This document shows positions 10,437-22,163 of a stretch of DNA of 64,000 nt, piece by piece; the first letter of the stretch is position 1, and every line of letters starts with the position of its first letter. The stretch comes from Circinella minor (lineage: Eukaryota; Mucoromycota; Mucoromycetes; Mucorales; Lichtheimiaceae), in NCBI GenBank assembly GCA_016758965.1, contig JAEPRB010000151.1, positions 1-64,000 on the forward strand, read 5' to 3'. The notes under the pieces are model-generated. The model ran no database searches, had not been told where the DNA came from, and saw only the letters and a list, made by a program, of their open reading frames with translations. Position numbers and translations under genes: made by a program.

Positions 10437-13286
10437 ATGGCTGAAAGGGGTGAACGCGAACCCCTTCTTGGTAATCAAGATGGCGATAATCAAAGTCGTA
10501 GATCATCCGTAGCCAATGAAACTCAACAAGATCGTCGTCAAGGTGATCGTTTTCAAATTGGTCGATTTACACTGTTGGAAAAAATATTATTTATTCTAAG
10601 TGTGACATTACTCATCTTGCTATGTGTATTTGTTGGTTTATATACGCGTCGTGCGTATGGTGATAATAATGATCATGCTGGTGAACCTTCAAGACCAAGT
10701 CCGACACCAGGTAAACCAGATCATGGTGGTGGTAACGAAACTGAAAGAGTAAGTTGTATATTATTGAGACCTCCTTAAAATAAAATGAACAATTAATAAT
10801 AAAACTAAATTATAATTGTATGTGTTTGGGGGGCTATTTTTTTTATTTTTTTATTTTTTTTTTAGTCTGTGTGTGTTTCAGCTGAATGTGTATTGACAGC
10901 AGCAGAAATCTTGAAGGTAAAAAAAAAAAAAGTGGAAACAACAATAAGAATGATATGAGATGTACTAATTATTTTCCTTCTTGTTTATTATTTTTAATTA
11001 CTTAAAAAAAACAGGATATCGATACCACGGTTGATCCATGTGACGATTTCTATGCCTACACATGTAATATAATATTATTTAACCCCCTGAATTGTTTTTG
11101 ATTATTATACTAATTTGTTTAATAATAATAACAGGTAATAATTGGATTAAATCACACGATATACCCGAAGGAAAATCAAGAACAGGTTCATTTGATTTAT
11201 TGGCAACCAGAAACAAGGAAATTTTACACAGTATATTTACACACGACTTTGATGCTTATAATGATATCGTATCATTGGATGATTTACCTGATCCAGACAA
11301 GTATTTGGATAAACAAAATTTTCAAAAGGGGAAAGCAGTATTTGATTCTTGCATGGATGAATCGGCTATTGATTCATTGGGTGCGGATCCATTATTGCCC
11401 CTTTTACGTGAACTTATCAAGATATTCCCCAATGACGAACGATATACAACAGCAGATGGAGAAGAAACATTCGATATTGAAGCAACTACTATGGTTAATC
11501 AAAAAGAATTGACGCGTGCTTTTGTTCATTTGTCCAAGGTTGCCGTAGATCCTCTTTTTGCTTTATTTGTGGAAGCTGATTCCAAGGATCCTGAAGTCAC
11601 TTCATTACAAATCTTCCAATCTGGGTTAACATTACCATCCAAAGAATATTATACGCAAAAGGATATGGTCGATACATTACGCGAGGTAATTGAAGAAACA
11701 CTTGGTTTAGTACTTGCTCATGTACCCGAACTAGGCTGGTCCAATAATAGTGCCAAACCAATGGCTCGAATGATTGTCGATTTTGAAAAACAATTGGCCG
11801 AAATAAGTGATTTACCTGAAGATTTAATGGATCCTTCCAAAATTTATAATCCACGTACATTATCCAATTTAACTAAATTGTCACCTAGCATCGATTGGGG
11901 ATTATTGGTGACACATATGCTTCCAGATTCAGTACCTCATCAAGATACCATTGTTGTTTCCTCACCCAGATACCTTGATGCTTTGTCTAATCAACTGATT
12001 AACAGTTCAACTCAACGTACCTTACAAGCCTATTTGTTATGGCAAGTTATTAACGAATATGCACCTTCATTGTCTGAACAAATCCGTAAACCACTTCAAC
12101 GTTTATCAGCCAAATTACGTGGTACTAATGCCAAAGTGACCAAACCACGTTGGGAAACATGTTTGGATCAAGTCGATTTATCACTTGGTTTCTTAGCGAG
12201 TCGATACTTTGTGTTGGAAACATTTAAACGTGAAACCAAGGCAAGAGCAGATGAATTCGTTGCCTCCATCAAGGACAGCTTTTTGAATCGATTACCAGAA
12301 TTGGAATGGTTAGATCAAGTCACGCGGGATCGTGCGATTGAAAAAGCACATGCACTTGCACACAAAGTGGGTTATCCTACAAAAACACCCAATGTTATGT
12401 CACCCGTTTCACTGTCTGATTATTATTCGGATCTCTCGGTGGATCAGGATGATTATTTTGGAAATTATTTACGTGGTCGCCAGTGGCTGGTTATGAAGAA
12501 CTGGAAAAAGGCAGGAAAACCGACAGATAAATCGACTTGGGAGATGACACCTTCGACGGTCAATGCTTATTTTGATCCTTCAAAGAATCAGATTGTTTTC
12601 CCAGCTGGCATTCTTCAAGCTCCTTTCTTTAGTGGAGAGTATCCAGATTACTTAAACTATGGCGGTATTGGTGCCGTTGTGGGACATGAACTGAGCCACA
12701 GTTACGATAACAATGGTCGTCACTTTGATGCACGAGGTCGACTTAGCGAATGGTGGACCAAAGAAACATTAGAAGCATTCGAAGAAAAAACCAAATGCTT
12801 TGTGAATCAATACAGTAATTTTACAATGGATGATGAAGAGGGTCATCCTATCCATGTCAATGGCAAATTAACTTTAGGTGAAAATATCGCTGATAATGGA
12901 GGTATTCGACAATCTTATGTTGCTTGGAAAAAAGTGTATGACAAAAATCAGAATTCCAAGGAAAATATGTTATTACCTGGTTTGGAAAATATTACGCCAG
13001 AACAATTATTTTTTATTAACTACGGACGTATTTGGTGTGGCAAATCAACCAAAGCACAGGCTAAGCAAAGTGTAAGTTATTATTTTACAGAAAAAAAAAA
13101 AAAAAAAAGGAACATGATTTGTATTAACTGACCACAAACAACCATAAATAGATTTTGGTGGATGAACACTCGCCACCTAAATGGCGTGTCATCGGTGCTT
13201 TACAAAACTCAAAATATTTTGCAGATGTATTTAAATGTCCTGCTGGTTCCCCTATGAATCCTGTTGATAAATGTGATTTATGGTAG
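10437..13286 (+). CDS. M13-family zinc metallopeptidase (neprilysin/ECE-like), type II membrane protein
   Basis: Exons are 10437-10748, 10866-10916, 11015-11063, 11135-13071 and 13152-13286, giving 827 residues. Residues 1-50 are cytosolic, followed by one membrane anchor (about 51-70, [19 protein letters not shown]). The large ectodomain carries M13 hallmarks: Cys-rich start ([11 protein letters not shown]), NAYF, zinc motif HELSH at about 655-659, the third zinc ligand in GENIADNGG (Glu about 720), and the C-terminal Cys-x-x-Trp ending (CDLW). The HExxH is HELSH rather than the common HEITH, a conservative change, so activity is expected. These enzymes cut short peptides outside the cell or in secretory compartments. 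The small exons 2 and 3 encode the conserved disulfide region and support the splice model. Confidence 0.93.
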
Positions 13287-14097
13287 ATAAAAAAAAAAGC
13301 ACTGTTTTTTTCTTTTCCCCATAAAATAACACATTCGAAATTGTGATTCCTTTATATAATGTTTTTTTTTTCATGTTATTATTTTTACTGTTTCATTGTT
13401 TGTTTTTTATTTTATCAAATAAATCCTCTTTGATTTTTATTTACTTTATGTGTTAGAAGTGGGACAAGATGATAAATTTTAAAATTTCATGAGTGGTAAG
13501 CTAGTTTTTCTGATCGGTATCGACGCCGGTCCGGGGTACATTGTGTTTTTTACCTAGTATGATTCATTTTGTGTAACAATATGCTTATCCTTTTTTTTTA
13601 TAAACTGTACCAAAACAATGGAAAGATAACTGAATCACAGTGATAAAAATAAATTTATGCGCCTCAGCCTTTCTCTTCATCAAATATCTTTTTGTTATTA
13701 AACTAAGCTGTATAAAGATGGTTTAGTGCATATTTCATAACACTCCTTTGTTGTATTAGTGTATTTTTCTGAATCAATAAAAATATTAAAATCATCATAG
13801 TCATTGATAATATTACGTATCAGAAGTACTCAGCAAGTAAATAAGTTCTTGAGACAAATGTATATAAAAGAAATAGATCAAGATAATTTCTATCTTTTTT
13901 TTTTTGTTCTGACAACTATATCCATTATCTAAAGTATTTTAACAATACTTCGCTCCACTACACACATATTACTACATATTCAATCTAAAACATTATTATA
14001 TAATACATGGTAAAATATTATTTTGGACATCGTGTCTATACATTCTACGTATCCGATTTTATAATGACTGGTTACTAATAAATATATTGAAACTATT
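13287..14097. other. Intergenic with one GC-rich motif
   Basis: This is 3' flank of the peptidase gene and 5' flank of the next gene. AATAAA-like sites occur near 13418. A GC-rich island at 13511-13530 (TGATCGGTATCGACGCCGGT) stands out from the AT-rich background and is almost repeated at 26312-26331. I see no gene. Confidence 0.5.
13861..13870 (+). promoter_or_regulatory. Possible TATA box for the 14.1-kb membrane protein gene
   Basis: TATATAAAAG lies about 230 bp before the ATG at 14098, with T-rich sequence between. The match to a TATA box is good, but AT-rich context makes chance occurrence likely. Confidence 0.3.
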
Positions 14098-15222
14098 ATG
14101 ATTCAGATTAATAACAATCAATACGTTAACAACAGTAACAAAATATCAGTTCCGCACGAATATGATTCTGGGACTACTGAACATGATATCTCGAATGATT
14201 ATGATGATTCTAAAATGGTCCGACCCAAGGATTATAAAGAAGCTTACAACAATACGCCTGGTACCAGTCGTCCGGTCTCCTACGTTAATGACAGTGAAAA
14301 TGCCACTTTACGAGACAATGCAGTTGGTGACAACCCTAAAAAAAAAGTGTATAAAAAAGTAAAGTACGAATTTCCAGAAGAAAAAGAAAAAAAACTTGAT
14401 CCAAAAACACGGCGTAAGAACAACATCCGAATGATCCTTCGTTTTCTTGTATTAATTTTTTTCGATCTTGGTTTACCCTTAACTCTGTTCTTTGTCTTGA
14501 ATATCTACGCAAACATGGTGATTGCTGCGATCTGTGCTGGTATCCCTCCACTTTTACGTATTATTTACACTATGATTCGACATAAACGTTTTGATTTCTT
14601 GAACGGATTTGTCATTGTCATTTTTGTCATTTCTGCCACCGTCTCTGCAATTAGTGGTGATATCAATGTTATCTTATTACGTGAAGCAGTTACATCGACT
14701 GTTATGGGATTGATTTTTTTGGGGAGCATGGTTCCTATCAAGAACCGCAAGTTTCAATTTTATCCTCTGATACATTTGATTAGTCGTGAAGTATTTGAAG
14801 CTTTTCCAGAAATCATTTGGACCGATGCCCAAGGAGAACGTCATGAAATGATGTATGGAAAATGGATGTGGCAAGAATATAGTTTTTATCGAAAATGTTG
14901 TCGTGGTTTGACATTTGCTTGGGGCTTTACATTTATTGCGGACGCTGCTACTCGCGTTGCTATGGTATTCACAGGTGTTCCACCTGTCACTATTGTGTTG
15001 GTCGGTATGATTATTTCTTTTTCTACCATCGGTATTCTTATTATTTCAAATATTATTGTGTTTGTTATAATACAAAAACGATGTGTTCCTTTTACCAAAC
15101 AATGGCTCAAGAAAAATGACTATTCAATTGATGAAGAGGAGGAATATGAAGATGATACTCTTATTAATAAGAAAGACAAAGATGATGATGCTACCGCTTT
15201 TTCATCAGTACCTATTGTTTAA
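14098..15222 (+). CDS. VC0807-like integral membrane protein, intronless divergent paralogue, 374 aa
   Basis: This single-exon gene belongs to the same family as the four tandem genes at 26.9-37.4 kb. It has a long polar N-terminal region (about 110 residues, with a Lys-rich stretch), then about six hydrophobic segments. The conserved pattern is GLPLTLFFVLN, AGIPPLLR, RFDFLNG, SAISGD, LREA and a membrane-proximal IIWTDAQGE loop. The C-terminus is acidic and ends PIV. It resembles the family NCBI calls VC0807 family protein, whose function is unknown. The tandem copies have an intron at the SG|D site, and this copy reads straight through it. Its N-terminal region is unlike the others and lacks their VPGGK motif. 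Function cannot be assigned. Confidence 0.8.
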   Translation: MIQINNNQYVNNSNKISVPHEYDSGTTEHDISNDYDDSKMVRPKDYKEAYNNTPGTSRPVSYVNDSENATLRDNAVGDNPKKKVYKKVKYEFPEEKEKKLDPKTRRKNNIRMILRFLVLIFFDLGLPLTLFFVLNIYANMVIAAICAGIPPLLRIIYTMIRHKRFDFLNGFVIVIFVISATVSAISGDINVILLREAVTSTVMGLIFLGSMVPIKNRKFQFYPLIHLISREVFEAFPEIIWTDAQGERHEMMYGKWMWQEYSFYRKCCRGLTFAWGFTFIADAATRVAMVFTGVPPVTIVLVGMIISFSTIGILIISNIIVFVIIQKRCVPFTKQWLKKNDYSIDEEEEYEDDTLINKKDKDDDATAFSSVPIV

Positions 15223-15876
15223 CAATACCCACTTATTTTCTTCTCCCTTTTTTTTTGTTATTGTTTATCATTCAGTTCTTTTTTTTTTTTTTTGTATGTA
15301 CCAATATTCTTTTTTTTTAGCTATTTCTTTTTTATTTTTGTAAATGTTTTTTCTTCTTATATATTTTTTGATTAACAAGCTTCCCTATATATATAAATAA
15401 ATATCTCGTTTACATAATGTACGTATGTAATACATTATATAAAATACTATTATCTATGGTTTTTTATTCAATGTTCTATTTATTGACAGAAAGATTATAT
15501 TCTTTATTGATACATTATGTTATTTACGATATTTTATGAGTTATATAAAAGATCATACAAACCAAGTGTTGACAACCCAAAATACATGTAAGAAATACAA
15601 ATCATTATAAGGTAAGAGCTTATGTATTCATCATATGCTTAATGTAAATTCAAGAAACGTCGCCAAAGAAATAAACATATATACAATATAACATCATCTT
15701 CAGAACTTCATTATTAATACCAACAATAGGCATTTAGCTTGATTAATACAAAAATAATAATAATAATAATAGAACGAGTTGTGTATATGCGTATTATATA
15801 GTAATAATATTTACAATTATATAAAAAGGACCCATGGATGAACGAAATGATATAAAAAAAAAAGGATGATGATGAT
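15223..15876. other. Intergenic between convergent genes
   Basis: Poly-T runs and AT-rich 3' flank follow the membrane protein gene. An (AAT)n tract lies at about 15750-15769. No gene is visible. Confidence 0.6.
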
Positions 15877-17411
15877 TTATAATCCTTCCAATGCCAAAGC
15901 ATCTAATGTTCTACTGATAACTTCCACTTCTTCAGTTTCTTCATCCAACATTAAACTACCACTTGAATCTCGATCTCCTTCATTTTCATCGTCATCATCG
16001 TCATTGATACGATAATGATGACCATATCGATTATAATATTCAACTTGATCTAATCCATCCATCATGACACGATCCACATCAACATCAACATCTACCAAAT
16101 AACGATCTTTACTAGGACTTCCAGTATCTTTGCTTTCACGACGTCCAGTGAATGAATTCAATCTTGAAGAAGGTACAAAACCTATATCATCAGAACCTGC
16201 CAAGGAAGGTGGTTTATTACTTGATAACGAAGAAATATCTTGATCTATATCAGTATTATCATCATTATTATGTGAAGAAGATCGATGATGACGACCATCA
16301 CCTGTTGTATCCAATAAATTATCCAATAAATCTATATATATATATATATAAAAGTGAATGTATGTCATTGTTGTAATAGTTATTAGTTATATTCTCTTTT
16401 CTACATGTTTATTTATAAATATATATATATATATGATATTACCATTCTTTCGACGTTGATAATCATCTTCTTTTTCTTTTTCCAACTTTTCTTTTCTAGC
16501 TTTTATTTCACGTTCTTCTTCTGTCATCATTTCAGGATTAAGAAACTTGAGACGTAAACAAGAATGTTTTCGAAATGATACTTGACCACCCCAAAGCCAA
16601 GGTGGTAAGATAGAAGGTATAATGACTTCAAAGTTTTTAAAGTTTTCAACAAATTCAAACTCTTCAGGTGAAATAACATTGGTATGTAAATATCTATAAA
16701 GTAAATCATTCATTTCATAATATTTGTTAATATAAAAACTTTCTATCTCTTTATCCTTTTACTCTCGATATATATATATATATATACATATATCCCACTT
16801 TTTTTTTCCCCCTATTTACCTTGAAAATTCACTCATAGCACTTGATGTACTCCACATTTGTAATTTGCGTAAACAGGCTACTATAAGACCTGTTACATCA
16901 GCTCCATCAAGACAATGTAGATAAAGTGGATGATTTGCTGGATCAATAAGTATCTATCAATATATATATATAACGTATTAGCCATATATATATTTATATA
17001 TATATATATCTATGAAACAAACAGAAGGGAGGAGAGGGTTTACCTGAAGTGCCATTAAAGTTTTGTTATAACTTAACGGGATATTATCTTCTTTCATTTT
17101 ATCGACTTGGATATGTATTAATATAATATTATGTTGTTTACAGAACTCTTGAACTTCAGGTTTTAATGGACTTGGAATTAATGATAAGATAGTTTTTAAT
17201 CGTAATCTTTCATAATAAATAATAATATATTAGATCTTTTTTTAACATAAAAAGTTGAAGTGATTGTTTTGTAAATAAAAAGAAAAAAAAAAGTTATTAC
17301 ATACCGTTTTAAGAATCGTAGATTACGTGGCTTCGGGTAACCTCCCCTAAATAAATATTCTTCTATCATGGCATAACGAAATGGAGGTATCAAACTTGGT
17401 AATTGTATCAT
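15877..17411 (-). CDS. OCA4: Oca4/Siw14-like tyrosine phosphatase-fold protein, probably catalytically dead
   Basis: Exons in transcript order are 17411-17305, 17206-17044, 16953-16820, 16693-16443 and 16331-15877; the product is 369 aa. The start reads MIQLPSLIPPFRYAMIEEYL and RGGYPKPRNLRFLKR, typical of the fungal dual-specificity (Y_phosphatase2/Oca) family. The P-loop position reads HCLDGADVTG: the nucleophile Cys is present, but Val stands where the C-x5-R signature needs Arg. That suggests a pseudophosphatase, in line with other Oca4-type proteins. A C-terminal extension after the domain has a charged helix (EEEREIKARKEKLEKEKEDD) and an acidic tail. Oca proteins act together in the yeast cytosol and are linked to inositol-pyrophosphate and stress signalling. 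It shares a 227-bp divergent promoter with the TFIIE-beta gene. Confidence 0.85.
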
Positions 17412-17638
17412 GGTTTATAAACGTTATTATATTTCTTGTGTTGTCTTTGTATATATATATGTGTGTGTGTGTGTATATAGTATGTATCTGTGTGGTATGC
17501 GTATAAGAAAAATAGTAATAGGAGTTTGTCGGTGAAATCTATATTTGAACTTTTTTTTTCTTTCAATAATTAGTAGTAGCAAAATACCCTTTTTTTCAAC
17601 TTGATCCAACCTAAATCCAACATCAAAAAAAAGCAACC
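17412..17638. promoter_or_regulatory. Divergent promoter between the Oca4-like and TFIIE-beta genes
   Basis: Only 227 bp separate the two start codons on opposite strands. The interval has a (TA)n(GT)n microsatellite at about 17450-17476 and poly-T runs on the TFIIE side. No clear TATA box orientation can be chosen. Confidence 0.6.
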
Positions 17639-18564
17639 ATGTCTAATTTAAATGATCAAGTCAAAAACTTTAAAAAAAATTTATCAGCAAACACCATGTT
17701 GGGTGTTAAAAGAGTAGCAAGACCTAATGCTATGTCTTCTACTTCTTCTGATGCATCCACACCAAAATTTGGATCCATCAATAATAATACTCGAGCAGCA
17801 TTCGAAACAACTGGATCGGATAGTCCAAGAAAGAAATCTAAAAAGTCTTCTGGTACTTTTTTTTTTAATTCGAAAAAAAAAAAAAACATATTCATGAAGC
17901 GATCGAAAAGGATTAAGAATTAAGAATATAAATGTATATATATATATATATACCAATTATATAGTATATTCACAACCTGCTAATACTGGTACTGGTCACC
18001 ATGCTATGAGTCAATTATATACTGTTATTCAATTCCTCAAGGTATTGAGAGAGTAGAATTAGATATATATATATATATAAAGTGATATTTATTGAGTTTA
18101 ACAAATGATGATAGGAAAGTGATTCACCACAATCTGTTGTAAGCATTGTATCACGATCGAGAGTAGATATTCGAAAAAATCAAGCATTATGGGATAAACT
18201 CGTTAATAACGATAAAATTGAATATGATCCTACAACTGATACATTTTCATACAAGGTAAAAAAAAAAAAAAAATAGATGGATTATATCTTAGGTAACTTT
18301 GAAGTTATAATAACATTATCAAATATATATATAGCCAACATATCAAATTCGAAGTAAAGAAGATTTACTTGAATTACTTATTCAAAAAAAAGAAGATGGT
18401 GGAATGGATTATAAAGATTTGAAGGATTCATATTCAAAATTGGGAGAAGCAGTGGAAGATTTAGCGAATGAAGGACAAATTTTAGTTATTCGTAATAAGG
18501 ATTTAAACCCACGAGTATTATTTTATAATGAAATGCAATATAATACACCTGTTGACGATGGTAA

Positions 18565-18598
<34 letters not shown>

Positions 18599-19058
18599 GG
18601 TTATAGAGAACTGGACAATATACTAACTTTTAGAAATGATGATAATTATTAGAATTTCGTAAAATGTGGGGTAGTATTAAAATACCTGATGAAACTGATT
18701 TACCAAAGGCTTTAGAAAATGGTAATTTTATTACCCATGTTAGATTAATAATAAGAATATGATAATTCATCAAATGTATAACAATACACTTTTATATATA
18801 GCTGGATTGAAAACAATGGAAGTATTTGAAAAGAAAATTGTATCTGAGGTAAGCATATATATATATATATATATAAATAGGGTAATACTATCAATGTAGT
18901 AAGAGAGGACTTCATATATTCTATTTCAATTTTTTTTTTAAAAAAAAAATTTATAGCCAAAACTTAAACGATCCAAGACACGTAATAGAAAGTTCAAGAT
19001 TACGAATACTCATTTAGCAAATATTGATTTATCTAAAGATTATGTACCCAACAAATAA
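17639..19058 (+). CDS. TFA2: Transcription initiation factor TFIIE subunit beta
   Basis: Exons are 17639-17852, 17965-18041, 18115-18255, 18335-18560, 18653-18721, 18802-18848 and 18957-19058, giving 291 aa. TFIIE-beta binds TFIIE-alpha and helps bring TFIIH to the RNA polymerase II preinitiation complex. After a Ser-rich N-terminus, two winged-helix modules follow: residues around LYTVIQFLKESDSPQ to DTFSYKPTYQIRSKEDLL, then DYKDLKDSYSKLGEAVEDL to EGQILVIRNKD. A basic C-terminal region (PKLKRSKTRNRKFKITNTHL) matches the family. Seven exons for a 291-residue protein is intron-dense, and most introns contain TA-dinucleotide tracts. The 3' end lies only 90 bp from the convergent ZNF830-like gene. 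Confidence 0.9.
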
Positions 19059-19148
19059 TAATAATAATAATAAACATAGTAAAGTATAAGTTTGATAGAT
19101 AATTTTTATAGTATCCATTTGGTATTATTATTATTAAGAAATAAATTA

Positions 19149-20162
19149 TTATAATTGTTGAGCTCTCCAATCATCATCTTCTTCTTCTTCTTCATCATCA
19201 GAAGAAATATCCATATCATCAAAAACAGTTGTTATCTTTTTACTGGGTGCCTTTTTTAATACATTTCGTACACCTTTTTTTAATCCATTTTTCATTTCTT
19301 GTTCCATATCATCATCATCATAATCCACTCGTTCCTTTGTCGTTGCTGAAATGCCTTGAACACGCATTTTTTTTAAATGTTCAACTCTTGAATCAAATTC
19401 AGCTTGTTGACGAAACATTTCTTCATCTCGATCAAGCCATAATTCTTCATCTTCTTCTTCATCTACTTTTTCAGATTCAATAATGGTATCTGCCATGGCT
19501 TCTTTAAATAATGAATATTCTTCATCAAGAATATTTTCTACTTGTTCTGCAATGGGTGCTTTATTACGTATACGTGCTTCTTCTTCTGGATCATCAAAAA
19601 ATCCTTGTGGAAGATTAGATCCTGCTCCTCTTCCTGGTTGTTGTTCCGGTTTCTTTGGTTCTTGTTTTCTAGGTTGTGATGATGGTTTAAATTGTTTTTC
19701 TTCTTCTTTTTTTTTATCTTCTTCGTCCTCGTTTTCTTCCTCGTCAGATATGTGTTGTTTAGAAGATGAATTATCAAAAAAGTCAGCAGGAAGTTGTTGT
19801 GAAGTATCATTGTCATTTTCCATTTCTTCATCTTGTTCAACGTCATCTACATTGTGTGTTTCATGATGTTTAGCTCGTTTGACAGATGTTTCTTCTAAAA
19901 CTGGTGACGATGTTCGTTTTACAGGTCTCTTTTGTTGTTGTTGTTGCTTTTGTTGTTTTAATGAACGTAAACGCGCCATGTTTTCTTTATGATATGCTGA
20001 AGTTAAATGAGTGGACCAAACTGATTTGACTTGACTTTGACATACTACACATATCAGTTGATCTTGTGCATCATATTTAGCGAATGGATGTTCTACTCTT
20101 TTCTCTTTTTGTCTTTCTGAACGTTGTTGTTTAAGTAATTTTCTTATTTCAGTTTTAGGCAT
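19149..20162 (-). CDS. ZNF830/CCDC16-like zinc-finger protein, 337 aa
   Basis: This is a single exon. I chose the ATG at 20162, giving MPKTEIRKLLKQQRSERQ, over the in-frame ATG at 20207, because the conserved family sequence begins there. A single C2H2-type finger is visible near residues 37-57 (CVVCQSQVKSVWSTHLTSAYH). An acidic, coiled-coil-prone middle follows, then the conserved helix IAEQVENILDEEYSLFKEAM and a LDRDEEMFRQQAEFDSRVEHL stretch. In animals the orthologue sits with XAB2 in a spliceosome-associated complex and also acts in the DNA-damage response; the fungal role is inferred from that. It converges with TFIIE-beta and diverges from the Nop13-like gene. Confidence 0.85.
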   Translation of the reverse strand: MPKTEIRKLLKQQRSERQKEKRVEHPFAKYDAQDQLICVVCQSQVKSVWSTHLTSAYHKENMARLRSLKQQKQQQQQKRPVKRTSSPVLEETSVKRAKHHETHNVDDVEQDEEMENDNDTSQQLPADFFDNSSSKQHISDEEENEDEEDKKKEEEKQFKPSSQPRKQEPKKPEQQPGRGAGSNLPQGFFDDPEEEARIRNKAPIAEQVENILDEEYSLFKEAMADTIIESEKVDEEEDEELWLDRDEEMFRQQAEFDSRVEHLKKMRVQGISATTKERVDYDDDDMEQEMKNGLKKGVRNVLKKAPSKKITTVFDDMDISSDDEEEEEDDDWRAQQL

Positions 20163-20368
20163 AATATTTAATTTGGGTTGGGGGGGAGGTGGAAATAGGA
20201 GAACCAAAAAAAAACAGAATAGGTTTTAATCAAGTTATATATATATATATATATAAAGAGCAGTGGCTTATTCCCATTTTAGAACTGCATGATTTAATTA
20301 TTGAAAAGCAGCCTATTTTTTTTTTCTCTCTCTCTCTTTGTTACGTTACTGAAAACAAAAACAAAATA
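20163..20368. promoter_or_regulatory. Divergent promoter between ZNF830-like and Nop13-like genes
   Basis: The two start codons lie 206 bp apart on opposite strands. The interval has a (TA)n tract at about 20236-20255 and a (CT)n tract at about 20324-20337 on the Nop13-like side, typical of fungal 5' flanks. Confidence 0.55.
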
Positions 20369-21861
20369 ATGTCTGACGATGCTTTTGATTTAACTGCTGT
20401 TTTCAGCAATGTACCTGTGGATGAAGATACTCAATTACATGATGAAAAAATGAAGAAAAAAGCTGAAAAACGAGCTAAAGCTGATCGTGAAGAAAAAGTA
20501 AAATAATAAGGAACAGTTAATGTCATTTTTAAGATCTAATTTTTTTGTTTCTAAAAAAAAAAAAAAAAAAAACTTTTATTATTTATTATAGCGTAAACTT
20601 GCTCAAGAAAATAGAAAAGCGAAAAAAGATGCTCGAGAAAAAAATAAGAAACGAAAGGTAAGGTATACTATTTATTTTTATTTTTGAATTAGATAAAAAT
20701 TGATTTATTTATTATTATTTTTTAGAGAGGTGAAATTGTTAGTTCTGATGAAGAAGAAGAAGAAGAAGGTTCAGATAATAATGATGAAGGAAAAAATACC
20801 AAAAAACAAAAATCATCATCAACGAAAAAAGAAAAAGTAGTTGAATTTGGTGTTTGGGTTGGAAATCTTGCATTTAAAACTACAAGAGAACAAATTATAA
20901 AATTCTTTTCAGATTGTGGTACTGTTACTCGATTAAAATGTCCTTCTGGAAATGGTAAAAATAGTAATAACAAAGGGTAAGTTTATTATCTTTAATATAT
21001 AAGGATGAGTTTTTATATATATGCTAATCAATTTTTTCTGATAATCATTAGTTTCGCTTATGTTATGTTTGCTACAAAAGAAGAAGCAGATAAAGCAGTA
21101 GAAAAAAGTGAACAAAAAATTGATGGTCGTGCTTTATTGATTAAACATTCTGATAACTTTGAACGTAAAGATGGATTAACAGTAAAAGAAGTTAAAAAAC
21201 AAAAGAATCCACCTTGTGCTACATTATTTGTTGGTAATTTACGATTTGATTGTACAAAAGAAAAATTACGAGAAGCATTTAATGAATGTGGTGGTGACAT
21301 TATGAATGTTCGTCTTGGTACATTTGAAGATAGTGGTAAATGTAAAGGGTAAGTTAATAGTATGATACTTTGAATTATTATTATTATATTTATTTTATTA
21401 TTTTTAGCTTTGGTTATGTAGATTATGAAACAGTAGAAGATGCAACATTAGCTATTCGTGCAACAAACAAACATATTATTGATGGTCAAAAGATTCGTGT
21501 GGAATTTGGAAGTGAACAAGCATATAAACGGGGTCGACCTTGGTTACAAAGAGATGCTGCACGTGATGTTGCTAAAAAGGAAGCTCGTGCTAATAGATAT
21601 AACAATAATGAAGGCGAACAACAACAGCAACAAGAACAACAAGAACACTATGGACAACGAGAACACTATAATAATGAACAATCATATGAAAAACCTGAAA
21701 GAGAATATCGACGTAGAGAAAAACGTGAAAAGAAACCATTCTCAGGTGGAACATCTTCATCATCATCAGATAAACGAGTTGCTCCTGGTTTAGCATTATC
21801 ACAAGCTCAACGACAAAAACCTACAGTACAAGCATTTAAGGGTACTAAAATTACCTTTTAA
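20369..21861 (+). CDS. NOP13: Nucleolar RNA-binding protein, two RRMs, Nop13-like
   Basis: Exons are 20369-20497, 20592-20657, 20726-20976, 21052-21348 and 21408-21861, giving 398 aa. The N-terminus is a charged Lys/Glu helix followed by an acidic patch. RRM1 has RNP2 VWVGNL and RNP1 KGFAYVMF; RRM2 has RNP2 LFVGNL and RNP1 KGFGYVDY. Introns split both RRMs exactly within the RNP1 KG-F codons, a matching position that suggests an ancestral domain duplication. The C-terminus is Gln/Glu/Arg-rich and ends with a short conserved segment (VQAFKGTKITF). Yeast Nop13 is a nucleolar protein linked to pre-ribosomes. Other two-RRM nucleolar proteins are possible, but the order of features fits Nop13 best. 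Confidence 0.82.
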
Positions 21862-22163
21862 AAATAATTATCTATTATATATTTGCATAAATTTTTCCTT
21901 GATCATCTTATTACTTCTTTTTTTTTACAAGCACCCCCCACCCACACACCACACACACATACATATCTATTTTTATATTATCATACACATTTAAAAATTT
22001 CAATGTTAACTTTTTTTTTTGTTTTCTGGACAAAAATATAATCATATTAATTAATATACAAAAAGAAATTTCGTTTTGATCGATGGAATGATTGTATGTG
22101 ATGTGATGTGATGTGAGTTATATATATAAATAAAATGTACATGAATGAATAAACTTTTATATT
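21862..22163. other. Intergenic between convergent Nop13-like and Ett1-like genes
   Basis: This 302-bp spacer has poly-T, a CA-rich patch at about 21931-21962 and a short (GTGAT)n repeat at about 22097-22118. I see no gene. Confidence 0.6.

Noticed and set aside
20163..20207. Extended N-terminus for the ZNF830-like protein
   Set aside because: The added Pro-rich residues are not family-like; MPKTEIRK at 20162 matches the conserved start.
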